From Methylobacterium sp. J-076 (lineage in GTDB: Bacteria; Pseudomonadota; Alphaproteobacteria; Rhizobiales; Beijerinckiaceae), in NCBI RefSeq assembly GCF_022829405.1, contig NZ_JAKSXW010000146.1, forward strand, positions 92,895 to 156,894: DNA of 64,000 bases, in the 5' to 3' direction. This document shows, piece after piece, positions 24,876-33,909 of the stretch (the first letter of the stretch is position 1; each line of letters begins with the position of its first letter). The position numbers and the translations under genes were made by a program. The notes beneath the pieces were generated by a model that ran no database searches, was not told the origin of the DNA, and saw only the letters and a program-made list of their open reading frames with translations.

Positions 24876-25800
24876 AGAGCAGGTCCGCGACGAGGTTGAA
24901 CAGGATGACGAGGCCGGCGAACACGAAGGTCACGGCCATCACCACCGGCGTGTCGTTGGCGAGCATCGCGTCGATCAGCAGGGAGCCGATGCCGGGGATG
25001 CGGAAGATCTGCTCGGTGACGATGGCGCCGCCGAACACCGCCGGGATCTGCAGGGCGACGAGGGTCACCACCGGGATCAGCGCGTTGCGGGCGATGTGCC
25101 GGCGGGTCACCGTGCCCTCGGTGAGGCCCTTGGCCCGGGCTGTGGTCACGTAGTCCAGCCGGGCGACGTCCAGCGCCGAGGCGCGGACGTAGCGGGTGTA
25201 GGAGGCGGCCTGGAAGAAGCCGAGCACCGCCACCGGCATGATCGCCTGCCGCACGTTCGCCCAGACCCAGGCGAGCCCGCTGCCGGGCAGGTCCGCCTGG
25301 TAGACGAAGGGCAGCCAGCCGAGCTTGATCGAGAACAGCAGGATGAACAGCAGGCCGGTGAAGAACGTCGGCAGGGAGAAGCCGACGAAGGCCAGGGTGT
25401 TGGCGACCTGATCGGCCAGGGAATAGGGCCGCCGGGCCGCGTAGAGCCCCACCGGCACCGCCACCAGCAGCGCCAGCACCTGCGACGAGCCGACCACGAA
25501 CAGGGTGGTCGGCAGCCGCTGGAGGATCAGCGCATCGACGTTCACCCGGCTGGCGAAGGAGAAGCCCCAGTCGCCGTGCAGCATGGCCCAGAGCCAGCGC
25601 AGGTAGCGGGTGAAGATCGGGTCGTCGAGACCGAACTTGACGCGCAAAGCCGCCCGCACCGAGGGGGGGACGTTCGGGTTCGAGGCCAGCTCGCCGAACG
25701 GGTCGCCCGGCGCCATCGCCAGGACGACGAACAGGATGAGGCTGATGCCGAGGAGGCTCGGGACCGCGATCAGCAGCCTGCGCAGGATGTAGGCGCCCAC
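24841..25800 (-). CDS. Peptide-type ABC importer permease (DppB-like)
   Basis: Inner-membrane permease of 319 residues of the DppB/OppB type. The N-terminal span and segment YILRRLLIAVPSLLGISLILF are typical, followed by the LGLDDP-like motif (FGLDDPIFTRYLRW) and the EAA loop TARAKGLTEGTVTRRHIARNAL. The GTG start at 25800 lies 16 bases after the stop of the solute-binding protein gene. It forms the channel with the DppC-like protein. Confidence 0.93.
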   Translation of the reverse strand: MGAYILRRLLIAVPSLLGISLILFVVLAMAPGDPFGELASNPNVPPSVRAALRVKFGLDDPIFTRYLRWLWAMLHGDWGFSFASRVNVDALILQRLPTTLFVVGSSQVLALLVAVPVGLYAARRPYSLADQVANTLAFVGFSLPTFFTGLLFILLFSIKLGWLPFVYQADLPGSGLAWVWANVRQAIMPVAVLGFFQAASYTRYVRASALDVARLDYVTTARAKGLTEGTVTRRHIARNALIPVVTLVALQIPAVFGGAIVTEQIFRIPGIGSLLIDAMLANDTPVVMAVTFVFAGLVILFNLVADLLYGWLDPRIALR

Positions 25801-25816
25801 GGCGCGGGGCTCCCGC

Positions 25817-27607
25817 TCAGGCGTCCCGGCTCCATTCGGGCAGGAAGGAGAGGTCGTTGTCCCAGCCGCTGCGGGGCGCCACGAGCCCGGCGGAGACCCC
25901 CGAGACCTCGGCCCGGTGGATCAGCGGCAGGATGTTCTCCGACACCACGAGGTCGTTGGCCTTGATCATCAGGGCGGCGCGCTTCACCGGGTCGAGCTCC
26001 GTTTGGGCCGCAGTGTAGAGCGCGTCGTAATCCGGGTTGCGCCAACGGGCGACGTTGCGGCCCTGCCACTTGTTGTCCTTCGTGGCGGCCTCCCGGGAGA
26101 CGTATTGCAGCATCCAGGTCGCCGGGTCGGCCTGGGACATGCTGAAGGCGTACATCTCCATGTCCGCGTAGAAGTGCGGGAAGGTGTCCGGGTTGGCCGG
26201 GTCCGAGGAGAAGAACACCGAGCCGGTGATCGATTTCAGCTCCACCTCGATACCGGCCTTGGCGGCGGCCTGCTTGATGATCGCCTGGGTCTTCTGGCGC
26301 GGGGCGTTGATCGAGGTCTGGAACAGCAGCTTCAGGCGCTTGCCGTCCTTGGCGCGGATGCCGTCCGCGCCCTTCTTCCAGCCCGCCTCGTCCAGCAGGG
26401 CGTTGGCCTTGGCGGGGTCGAAGGCGAAGCGGGTGTTCTTCGAGACGAAGCGCTCCGGCCCGTTCACCGAGTTGGCGGTGGCCCGGCCGGTGCGGCCGTA
26501 GATGTAGTCCTCGATCGACTTGCGGTCGATCAGCAGGTTCAGCGCCTGGCAGATCTTCGGATCGGAGAAGGCGGGGTGCTTCGTCTTGAGGGAGGACTTC
26601 TCCCCATCGACCTCGACGTTCGGATCGGTGGTGTTGAGCAGCAGGAATTCGAGCTTGCCGCCGTAGACCACGTCCACCCGGCCCTTGCCGCCGGTCTCCA
26701 GGCGTTTCAGCACCTCGTCCTCGACCAGCAGGTTCCAGGCGTAGTCGTATTCGCCGGTCTGGAGCACGGCCCGGGCCGCCGAGACCGCATCGCCGCCGCC
26801 CTTCATCTCCAGGGTGTCGAAGGCGGGCCGGTTCGGCAGGTGATAGGCCGGGTTACGCTCGGCGCGGACGATGTCGCCGGGGCGGAACTCCAGGAACCTG
26901 TACGGCCCGGTCCCCACCGGGGCGAGGTTCTGCGGCGCCTCGCGGGATTTGGCGCCGGCATAGGGGGCGAAGATGTGCTTCGGGATCACCGTGCCGACGT
27001 TGCCGACGAAGGCATCGCTCCAGTACGGCGTCGGCTTGTCGAACAGGACCCGCACGGTCAGGTCATCGACCTTCTCGACCTTGCAATCCTTGTAGCTGCC
27101 GGTCGTCACTGCCGCGGTGGCGGGGTCGCGGGCGTATTCCCAGGTGAAGACGAGGTCGTCGGCGGTCAGCGGCTTGCCGTCGTGCCACGTCACGCCGGGC
27201 TTGATCCGCCACACCACCGAGCGCCCGTCCGCCGCGAGGCCGCCGTTCTCCTTGGAGGGGATCTCGGCCGCGAGCACCGGCGCGAGGTTGCCGTCCGCGT
27301 CCCAGGCGGCCAGGGGCTCGTAGAAGATCCGGCACGCCTCCTGGTCCTTGGTGCCGATGGCGAAGTGCGGGTTGAGGAGCGTCGGCGCCTGCCACCACAG
27401 CAGCTTCAGGGCGCCGCCGCCGCCGGCCTTGGTCGGCCTGTAGCCGGCCCGCAGATCGGAGGCCATCGCCACCCCGTTCCCGGCGAGCATCAGCCCGGCC
27501 AGGGGAGCGGTGAGGCCCAGAGCCACCATCCGCTGCACGAAGCCGCGCCGGGAGAGGTGGCCGGACTTCACCTGTCCGATGAGGCCGCGCAGATCCCGCT
27601 CGTCCAT
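25817..27607 (-). CDS. Tat-exported peptide-type solute-binding protein
   Basis: Periplasmic binding protein of 596 residues, SBP family 5. The N-terminus carries a twin-arginine signal (SRRGFVQ, about residues 19-25, then a hydrophobic stretch ending AMA). Mature motifs include FYEPLAAWD near the start and WRIKPGVTWHDGKPLTADDLVFT, the usual family signature. It is first gene of the importer operon and delivers ligand to the DppB/C-like permeases. The ligand cannot be read from the sequence; the divergent M20 hydrolase suggests a peptide or amide-linked amino acid. Confidence 0.92.
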   Translation of the reverse strand: MDERDLRGLIGQVKSGHLSRRGFVQRMVALGLTAPLAGLMLAGNGVAMASDLRAGYRPTKAGGGGALKLLWWQAPTLLNPHFAIGTKDQEACRIFYEPLAAWDADGNLAPVLAAEIPSKENGGLAADGRSVVWRIKPGVTWHDGKPLTADDLVFTWEYARDPATAAVTTGSYKDCKVEKVDDLTVRVLFDKPTPYWSDAFVGNVGTVIPKHIFAPYAGAKSREAPQNLAPVGTGPYRFLEFRPGDIVRAERNPAYHLPNRPAFDTLEMKGGGDAVSAARAVLQTGEYDYAWNLLVEDEVLKRLETGGKGRVDVVYGGKLEFLLLNTTDPNVEVDGEKSSLKTKHPAFSDPKICQALNLLIDRKSIEDYIYGRTGRATANSVNGPERFVSKNTRFAFDPAKANALLDEAGWKKGADGIRAKDGKRLKLLFQTSINAPRQKTQAIIKQAAAKAGIEVELKSITGSVFFSSDPANPDTFPHFYADMEMYAFSMSQADPATWMLQYVSREAATKDNKWQGRNVARWRNPDYDALYTAAQTELDPVKRAALMIKANDLVVSENILPLIHRAEVSGVSAGLVAPRSGWDNDLSFLPEWSRDA

Positions 27608-27662
27608 GAAGATCGCCCTGTCCCTAAATGTCGGCGCCATGCGCACAGCAGCATCCCGACGA

Positions 27663-27679
27663 AGCCCTTGGCAAGGGCT
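27663..27679. promoter_or_regulatory. 17-base palindrome between divergent genes
   Basis: AGCCCTTGGCAAGGGCT is a perfect palindrome around one central base. It sits in the 177-base space between the importer operon (leftward) and the M20 hydrolase (rightward), where a shared operator would be expected. No regulator gene is adjacent. Binding function is inferred from symmetry and position only. Confidence 0.4.
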
Positions 27680-27784
27680 GCGCCAGTGACGCTTCGATCT
27701 GAGCGTGTATTTTGCCCGACCGGGTGACGCATCTGCTTGGCCCCGGCCCTGCATCGAGGCGGCGGCAATCCCGGAGAGGACGCG

Positions 27785-29203
27785 ATGGACAACCGCAACG
27801 CCGTGTGGCGCCATGTCGATGGGCAGAAGGCGCGGATGATCGCCCTTTCGGAGCGTGTCTGGGGCATGCCCGAGGTCTGCTACACCGAGGCGCGCTCCTG
27901 CGCCGAGCACGTCGCCGAGCTGCGCCACCAGGGCTTCCGGGTGAGCGAGGGGGTGGCCGGCATCCCCACGGCGGTGATGGGCGAGGCGGGCGAAGGCGGC
28001 CCGGTCATCGCCTTCCTCGGCGAATACGATGCCCTGCCCGGCCTGTCGCAGGAGGCCGGCATCGCCGAACATCGGCCCGTCGAGGCCGGCGGCCCGGGGC
28101 ATGGCTGCGGCCACAACCTGCTGGGGTCGGCGGCCCTGCTCGCCGCCACCGCCGTGAAGGACTGGCTCGCCGAGACCGGCACGCCCGGCCGGGTGCGCTA
28201 CTACGGCTGCCCCGCCGAGGAGGGGGGCGCCGCCAAGGCGTTCATGGTGCGGGCGGGCGCCTTCTCCGATGCCGACATCGCCATCTCCTGGCACCCGGCG
28301 AGCTTCTGGGAGGTGGCGCCCCCGGTGGCCCTCGCCAACACCCGGGCCGACTTCACCTTCACCGGGCGCACCGCCCACGCGGCGGCCGGTCCGCATCTCG
28401 GGCGCTCGGCCCTCGACGCGGTGGAGCTGATGAGCGTCGGCGTGAACTACATGCGCGAGCACATGCCCTCGGATGCGCGGGTCCACTACGCCTACCTCGA
28501 TGCGGGCGGCATCGCCCCCAACGTCGTCCAGGCCAGCGCGACGGTGCGCTACTCCATCCGCGCCCGCGACCTGCCGGGCATGCTGGCCCTGGTGGAGCGG
28601 GTGAGGAAGGTCGCGCAGGGCGCCGCGCTGATGACCGAGACGAGCGTCGCGGTGAGGATCGTCAGCGCGGTCTCGAACCTCGTGGGCAACGGGCCGCTGG
28701 AGGAGGCGCTCCACGACGTGATGGAGGAACTCGGTCCGCCGCATTTCGACGAGGCGGATCGGGACTTCGCCCGGGCGATCCGGGCGACGCTCAGCGACGG
28801 GGACATCGACGCCGTCTTCCACGCCATCGGCATGCCGCGCACGGACGCGCCGCTCGCCGATTTCCTCGTGCCCCTCGACGCCCCGCGCCACCCGGCGGTG
28901 GGCTCCACCGACGTGGGCGACGTGAGCTGGGTGGTGCCGACGGTGCAGGCCCACGCCCCCACCGTGGCGGTGGGCACGCCGTTCCACACGTGGCAGGTGG
29001 TGGCGCAGGGGCGGACGCCGGCCGCGCACAAGGCGATGGTCCAGGTCGCCAAGGCGATGGCCGCCACCGGCACCCTGGCCCTCACCGATGCGGGGCTGCG
29101 CGAGGCCGCCAGGGCGGATCTCCTCCGCCGCCGGGGCGCCGCCGGCTACGTCTCCCCCCTCCCCCCGGAGGTCGAGCCGCCGCTGCGGATGTCGCTGGCC
29201 TGA
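27785..29203 (+). CDS. M20 amidohydrolase, AbgB-like
   Basis: Metal-dependent amidohydrolase of 472 residues, M20D group, closest in features to the p-aminobenzoyl-glutamate hydrolase subunit AbgB. The ligand motif GPGHGCGHNLLG, GCPAEEGGAAK with the catalytic Glu pair, TGRTAHAAAGPHLGRSALDAVELM in the dimer domain and GSTDVGDVSWVVP near the end are all present. The ATG at 27785 follows GGAGAGG. It is divergent from the importer operon, and the two probably serve uptake and hydrolysis of the same amide-linked compound. No AbgA partner is nearby, so it may act alone. Confidence 0.88.
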   Translation: MDNRNAVWRHVDGQKARMIALSERVWGMPEVCYTEARSCAEHVAELRHQGFRVSEGVAGIPTAVMGEAGEGGPVIAFLGEYDALPGLSQEAGIAEHRPVEAGGPGHGCGHNLLGSAALLAATAVKDWLAETGTPGRVRYYGCPAEEGGAAKAFMVRAGAFSDADIAISWHPASFWEVAPPVALANTRADFTFTGRTAHAAAGPHLGRSALDAVELMSVGVNYMREHMPSDARVHYAYLDAGGIAPNVVQASATVRYSIRARDLPGMLALVERVRKVAQGAALMTETSVAVRIVSAVSNLVGNGPLEEALHDVMEELGPPHFDEADRDFARAIRATLSDGDIDAVFHAIGMPRTDAPLADFLVPLDAPRHPAVGSTDVGDVSWVVPTVQAHAPTVAVGTPFHTWQVVAQGRTPAAHKAMVQVAKAMAATGTLALTDAGLREAARADLLRRRGAAGYVSPLPPEVEPPLRMSLA

Positions 29204-29216
29204 CCGGACGGACGCG

Positions 29217-30404
29217 TCAGCGCGTCCTGTCCCGCGCCGGGGCGACCAGCAGCACGATCGCCCCCGCCAGGATGCAGGCGACGGAGCCCGCGAGGACGCC
29301 GATCTTCGTCTCGGCTTCCAGGGTGGGCGTCGCCGCGAAGGCGAGGAGGCCGATGAACAGGCTCATGGTGAAGCCGACGCCGCACAGGAGCGACACCCCG
29401 TAGATCTGCCCCCAGCCGGCATGGGCCGGGCGCGGGGCGAGCCCGCATGTCACGCAGGCCAGGACGGAGCCGAACACGCCGATCTGCTTGCCGAGGAACA
29501 GGCCGAGCGCCACGCCGAGGGGGACGGGAGCGAGCAGCATCCGCGGCTCGAACCCGGCGAGCGAGACGCCGGCATTGGCGAACCCGAAGATCGGCAGCAC
29601 AGCCAGGGCGGTATACGGGTGGATGGCGTGTTCCAGCCTGTGCAGGGGCGAGGTGGGGTCGTCCGGCCGGCCGGCGCTGGGGCGCAGGGGGATGGTGAGG
29701 GCGAGAAGCACCCCCGCGATGGTGGCGTGCACACCCGATTTCAGCACGAACAGCCACAGCACCACGCCGAGCAGCAGGTAGGGCCAGAGGCGGACCACCC
29801 CGGCCCTGTTCAGCCCGCAGAGCACCGCGAGGGTCGCCGCCGCCCCGACCAGCATCGGCAGGGAGAGGTCGGCGGTGTAGAAGGCGGCGATGATGACCAC
29901 GGCGCCGAGGTCGTCGAGGATCGCCAGCGCCGTCAGGAACACCTTCAGGGAGACGGGCACCCGGGAGCCGAGGAGCGCCAGCACCCCGAGGGCGAAGGCG
30001 ATGTCGGTGGCCGCCGGGATCGCCCATCCCCGCAGGGTCCCGGGCGAGGACCAGTTCACCGCGGTGTAGACCAGCGCGGGCACCGTCATGCCCCCCAGCG
30101 CCGCCACGCCGGGCAGGATCCGGTCGGGCCATGTCCGCAGGCGCCCGTCCAGCATCTCGCGCTTGATCTCCAGCCCGACGAGCAGGAAGAACACCGCCAT
30201 CAGGGCGTCGTTGATCCAGTGGAGCACGCTGAGCGGGCCGAGATGGGCCTGGAGGGCGGCGAAGTAGAGGTCCGCCAATCGCGAATTCGCCACGGCCAGG
30301 GCGAGGGCGGCGCTCGCCATCAGGACGAGGCCGCCCCCGGCCTCGCTGGTCAGTTGGCGCCGCAGGGCCGAGAGCGGGCGCCGGATGGTGTTCGGTGCAT
30401 GCAT
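29217..30404 (-). CDS. nhaA: Na+/H+ antiporter NhaA
   Basis: Inner-membrane antiporter of 395 residues (E. coli NhaA is 388). Eleven to twelve spans are evident. The hallmark residues are there: AATDIAFALGVLALLG with the first Asp, and the ion-binding Asp pair in ALAILDDLGAVVIIA. It exports Na+ against H+ at alkaline pH. The ATG at 30404 is preferred over an in-frame GTG at 30440. Its stop is 13 bases from that of the M20 hydrolase, tail to tail. Confidence 0.96.
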   Translation of the reverse strand: MHAPNTIRRPLSALRRQLTSEAGGGLVLMASAALALAVANSRLADLYFAALQAHLGPLSVLHWINDALMAVFFLLVGLEIKREMLDGRLRTWPDRILPGVAALGGMTVPALVYTAVNWSSPGTLRGWAIPAATDIAFALGVLALLGSRVPVSLKVFLTALAILDDLGAVVIIAAFYTADLSLPMLVGAAATLAVLCGLNRAGVVRLWPYLLLGVVLWLFVLKSGVHATIAGVLLALTIPLRPSAGRPDDPTSPLHRLEHAIHPYTALAVLPIFGFANAGVSLAGFEPRMLLAPVPLGVALGLFLGKQIGVFGSVLACVTCGLAPRPAHAGWGQIYGVSLLCGVGFTMSLFIGLLAFAATPTLEAETKIGVLAGSVACILAGAIVLLVAPARDRTR

Positions 30405-30496
30405 GGAAACGCCCTGCCAGGGAAACGGCGCGGGTTCCACCCGTTTCCGGTCCGGCGCGGGTGCTTCGGCCCCCTGCCGCCGTCCGGGCCGGCGGG

Positions 30497-32212
30497 TCAG
30501 CCCTGGGCGCCCCCCGCCGCGGCCTTCGTCTCGCGCACCAGATCGAGGACGATGCCCCTGAGCCGGTCCTGGGCCCCGTCGGTGCTGAGGTTGTGGTCGG
30601 TGCCGTCGAGGATCGTCAGGGGGCGGCCGAGCCGGCGGACGATCTTGGCCGGGGAGCGGCCGAGACGGGCGTAGGCGTCCGGGATGCCGACGTCTCCGGC
30701 GCTGTAGACCATCACGAGGCTCCGCCCGCCCCGGCGCAGGGCCGCGATGCGCCCGGCCACGGTGCGGGCGCGGGCGGAGGGCGATTGCACCAGGGGCTTC
30801 AGGGCCGAAGCCGCCCGGGCGAGGCCCGCGCCGAGGAGGTGGCGGGCGATGGCCGCGATGCGGATCTCGCCCCGGAGCAGCCGGCCCCAGGCCGCCTTCC
30901 GTTTCAAGAGCGAGGCGTAGCTCGCCGGGCTGCGGAACTGCCGCCGCATGATCGCATCCAGGTCATCCGCCTCGTCCCAGTCGAACTTGTAGAGGTTGAC
31001 GAGGATCGCCCCCCGGATCCGCGCGTCGGCGCAGGCCGCGTGGAAGGCGAGGTAGGCGCCGCTGCACGTGCCGAGGGCGATCACCCCGTTTCGCGCATCG
31101 ACGGCGTCGAGGACGGCGCGGACCTCTTCGACCGTGTCGTGGACGTAGAGCGGATAGCGCCCGTCCGGCCGGTCCTCGCTCTCGCCGACGCCCCGCAGGT
31201 CCCAGCGGAACGAGGCGATGCCGGAGGCGCTGAGCGCGCGGGCCATGTCGGTCGTCTGCCGCCCGTAGCCCGAGCGGATGTTCACGCCGGAATTGATGAA
31301 GACCACCGTCGGCGCTCCGGGATCGGGGCGCAGCGGGGTGCAGGCGATCCCGGTGGCATGGGGGAGGCGCACCGTCGTCTCCCGCCACGTCCCGCCGACG
31401 ATGGCCGCATTCCGGTCGCGCGGGCGCGGCGCCGCCCGGCGGGCCGGGGCGTCCTCCGCGCAGAACGCGACGATCGTGGCGAAGGCGCGGACCGGGATCT
31501 CGGCGCCGTAGGGGTTGGCGAGGAACTGGCTGAGCCCCGGAAACTCCCCCCTCGCCACGGCGCTGCCCCGCGCCTCGTACCGGTCGGCGAGGCCGGCGGC
31601 GTCGGCTCCGAGGAGCAGGAGCCGGCCCGGCGGCGGGCCCGCCGCCGCGGTCTTCGCGAGGTTCATGCGGCCGAGATCCGCGACGAGGTCCGGCGGCAGG
31701 CGGTGGCCGCCGATCACCGGGGCCGCCGGATCCTGGGGGATGGGCGTGCCGTCGGGCAGGGTATCCCCCGTCTGCGACCACAGGGTCATGGCCCGCAGGT
31801 AGGAGCGGCCGGAGGAAAACGGCGCGAGCAGCACCAGCCCCTCGGCCTCGCCCTCCCCGGCGAGCGCCGCGAGCGTCCCGCCGAACCTGAGGCCGACGAG
31901 GTAGACCTCCGCCGCACCGTCCCGCTCGCGCAGGAACCGCACCGCGCGCCGGATCGCCTCGACGAGCCCGTTGAGCCGGCCCGCGGCCGCGTCGGCCGAA
32001 TCGCCCTCGCCGGGATAGTCGAAGCGCAGGGTCGAGAGCCCGGCGGCGTTCAGCTTCAGCGCGAGGTCCCGCCAGCCGCGATAGGTGGCGACGTTCTCGA
32101 AGCCCAGGGCGGCGCAGAGGACCACCGCCCGGCCCGAGCGGCCGGGGCTGTACCAGCCGAACAGCCCGTCGAACGCGACGGGTTCGGCGGTGCCTGTCTC
32201 CACGACGCTCAT
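30497..32212 (-). CDS. Tandem alpha/beta hydrolase-fold protein of the polysaccharide locus
   Basis: Protein of 571 residues with two hydrolase-fold halves. The first (1 to about 265) has LRFDYPGEGDS and, at the nucleophile elbow, GLRFGG with no Ser. The second (about 285-571) has FRWDLRGVGESED, elbow GTCSGAY where the central residue is Cys, and a late GTDHN with the His. The pair resembles the two hydrolases (types 2 and 1) linked with exosortase-type polysaccharide clusters, here fused; that comparison is from memory. Its ATG overlaps the stop of the polymerase gene by four bases, so it works in the same pathway, perhaps removing or moving acyl groups. Confidence 0.75.
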   Translation of the reverse strand: MSVVETGTAEPVAFDGLFGWYSPGRSGRAVVLCAALGFENVATYRGWRDLALKLNAAGLSTLRFDYPGEGDSADAAAGRLNGLVEAIRRAVRFLRERDGAAEVYLVGLRFGGTLAALAGEGEAEGLVLLAPFSSGRSYLRAMTLWSQTGDTLPDGTPIPQDPAAPVIGGHRLPPDLVADLGRMNLAKTAAAGPPPGRLLLLGADAAGLADRYEARGSAVARGEFPGLSQFLANPYGAEIPVRAFATIVAFCAEDAPARRAAPRPRDRNAAIVGGTWRETTVRLPHATGIACTPLRPDPGAPTVVFINSGVNIRSGYGRQTTDMARALSASGIASFRWDLRGVGESEDRPDGRYPLYVHDTVEEVRAVLDAVDARNGVIALGTCSGAYLAFHAACADARIRGAILVNLYKFDWDEADDLDAIMRRQFRSPASYASLLKRKAAWGRLLRGEIRIAAIARHLLGAGLARAASALKPLVQSPSARARTVAGRIAALRRGGRSLVMVYSAGDVGIPDAYARLGRSPAKIVRRLGRPLTILDGTDHNLSTDGAQDRLRGIVLDLVRETKAAAGGAQG

Positions 32213-33615
32213 CGGGCCGGCCCCCGTCCGAATTGGCCGCCCGGCCTGTCCCCCGCCCGGAAGCCGAGGCGGATCGGCACCGTGTGCAGCATCGGCGGGC
32301 ACGCGCAGGCGAGGAAGGCCAGCGCCCACTGGAACAGGTGGATGTCCGGCTGCGGCAGGGACGATTCGTCGTAATTGTAGAAGAGGATGGTCGCCAGGAT
32401 CGTGAGGGCCCACCAGCCCTCCGCCAGCCGGTCCCGGCCGATGGCCTTGACCGCGCGGACCACCGTGAGGGCCGCGATCCAGCCGAGGATCCCGAGGCCG
32501 AGGACGCCGATCTGCATGATGGTGTCGAGGTACCCGCTATGGGCGCTCGGCGATTTCCAGCCGATCTCGTACCAGATGTCGCCGACCATGTGCGTGTCCG
32601 GCAGCCAGAAGGCCGAATAGCCGTAGCCGAGGAGCGGCCAGCCCTGGCCCGCCTGCACCACGGCGCGCCAGATCTGGACGCGCCCGGTCAGGGTCTCGTT
32701 CTTGCCGAGCGCCCCGTAGACCGCCTTCGGGTCCATGGTCATCACGAGGGCCAGGGAGAGGATCAGCACCGTGAGGAGGATGATCCCGTAGATCGAGGCG
32801 GCCGTGCCGCGCATCCACAGCAGGGCGTAGACCGTGCTGGTGACGATCATCAGGAACAGCAGCAGCGCCGTGGTCGACTGCGCCAGACGGATGACGGCGG
32901 CGGCCATGACCAGGGTCGCGATGTCGGAGCCGACGACCCGGCGGCGCTTCAGGACGACGTACATCAGCGCCAGGGTGCCCACGACCATGGCGTCGCCGAG
33001 CGTGTTCTTCTGGGTGAAGATCCCCCGGATCGCGGTGGCATACTCGCCGAGGTCGAAGGCCGAGTGCGGGACGACCACGGCCGCCGCGAGGCTGGCTCCG
33101 GCGGCGATCCAGGTGACGAGGACGTGCACCCGGCAGAAGGCCACCGTCCCGAGCACGGTCTGGGCGTAGACCGCCAGGGCCAGCAGGCTCATCAGCGAGA
33201 GGGAGCGGCGCAGGCTGGCATCGGGCGCCTGCGACCACAGGCTGGAGCCCGCCGCCAGCGCCAGCAGGACGAGGAACGGCACCAGGGCGGGCAGCGCCCG
33301 GGTCTGCAGCCCCCGGTAATGCACCGCGAGCCAGACCAGCGTCCCGAGGACGGCCGCCTGGATCGGCGTGTTGAGCATGCTCGACTTGGTGGCGATGTCC
33401 TCCATGTCGCTGTTGGTGCCGAAATTCGCCCCGAGCAGCACCAGGATCGCGACCCCGACGATCGTCAGCTGCCACAGGCCGATCGGACGGAACGGCGTCC
33501 GGCTCGCCGGTCTCGCGATGGCGGCTGATGGCATGACGGACTGCATCCGGACGGCTTCGGACAAGATCGGCGGTTCCGCGAGAGGGACGTTCGGGCGGGT
33601 CTCATCAATCCCCAT
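32209..33615 (-). CDS. O-antigen ligase/polymerase family protein
   Basis: Polytopic membrane protein of 468 residues with about 11 spans and the Wzy_C core: the periplasmic loop GIFTQKNTLGDAMV, followed by LTGRVQIWRAVVQAGQGWPLLGYGYSAFW and SAHSGYLDTIMQIG, the signatures of O-antigen ligase and Wzy-type enzymes. It polymerises or transfers lipid-linked glycan at the periplasmic face. The ATG at 33615 is used; several later Met codons are possible in the first 30 residues. It is divergent from the six-gene glycan operon. Confidence 0.88.
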   Translation of the reverse strand: MGIDETRPNVPLAEPPILSEAVRMQSVMPSAAIARPASRTPFRPIGLWQLTIVGVAILVLLGANFGTNSDMEDIATKSSMLNTPIQAAVLGTLVWLAVHYRGLQTRALPALVPFLVLLALAAGSSLWSQAPDASLRRSLSLMSLLALAVYAQTVLGTVAFCRVHVLVTWIAAGASLAAAVVVPHSAFDLGEYATAIRGIFTQKNTLGDAMVVGTLALMYVVLKRRRVVGSDIATLVMAAAVIRLAQSTTALLLFLMIVTSTVYALLWMRGTAASIYGIILLTVLILSLALVMTMDPKAVYGALGKNETLTGRVQIWRAVVQAGQGWPLLGYGYSAFWLPDTHMVGDIWYEIGWKSPSAHSGYLDTIMQIGVLGLGILGWIAALTVVRAVKAIGRDRLAEGWWALTILATILFYNYDESSLPQPDIHLFQWALAFLACACPPMLHTVPIRLGFRAGDRPGGQFGRGPAR

Positions 33616-33818
33616 GATCCCGCATTTCCATTCGATGATCTTTAACCATAAAGCTTTCGTGGCAAATCGGCCACCAGACCATCAGGAAGCTGGCTCCGAA
33701 TAGAGAGGATCAGCCTCCGCCGCGTCAAGGGTCCGGGTCCGAATGGCGATGGTATACGCAATCGTTGTTGTGGCTTGCGGTCATTACTGAGAGACCGGCG
33801 CGATTTTTGTGTTAAAAT
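33616..33818. promoter_or_regulatory. Divergent promoter region of the polysaccharide locus
   Basis: A relatively AT-rich space between the leftward polymerase gene and the rightward glycosyltransferase operon. TAAAAT at 33813-33818 could be a -10 element for the operon, but I see no convincing -35 at the right distance. The rightmost part (33819-33900) is described separately as a structured leader. Confidence 0.35.
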
Positions 33819-33900
33819 ACCGCTGCTTTCTACAGACGGCGGTGGACAAAGGGTGCCGGGCTCGGCTTTGTCCATCCGTCTCCGTCACGGATGGGAGAGG
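33819..33900 (+). promoter_or_regulatory. Three contiguous stem-loops in the operon leader
   Basis: Three hairpins follow one another with no gap: ACCGCTG/CGGCGGT-type stem 33819-33825 with 33837-33843 (one G-T pair); GGACAAAG 33844-33851 with CTTTGTCC 33866-33873; CATCCGT 33873-33879 with ACGGATG 33887-33893. The Shine-Dalgarno GGAGAGG (33894-33900) comes next, ten bases before the ATG at 33910. The arrangement resembles a structured mRNA leader that could gate translation of the operon. I cannot match it to a known riboswitch class. Confidence 0.5.
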
Positions 33901-33909
33901 TCCGGCATC

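Noticed and set aside
28549..29085. A minus-strand frame opposite the M20 hydrolase as a separate gene
   Set aside because: Antisense shadow without motif or ribosome site.
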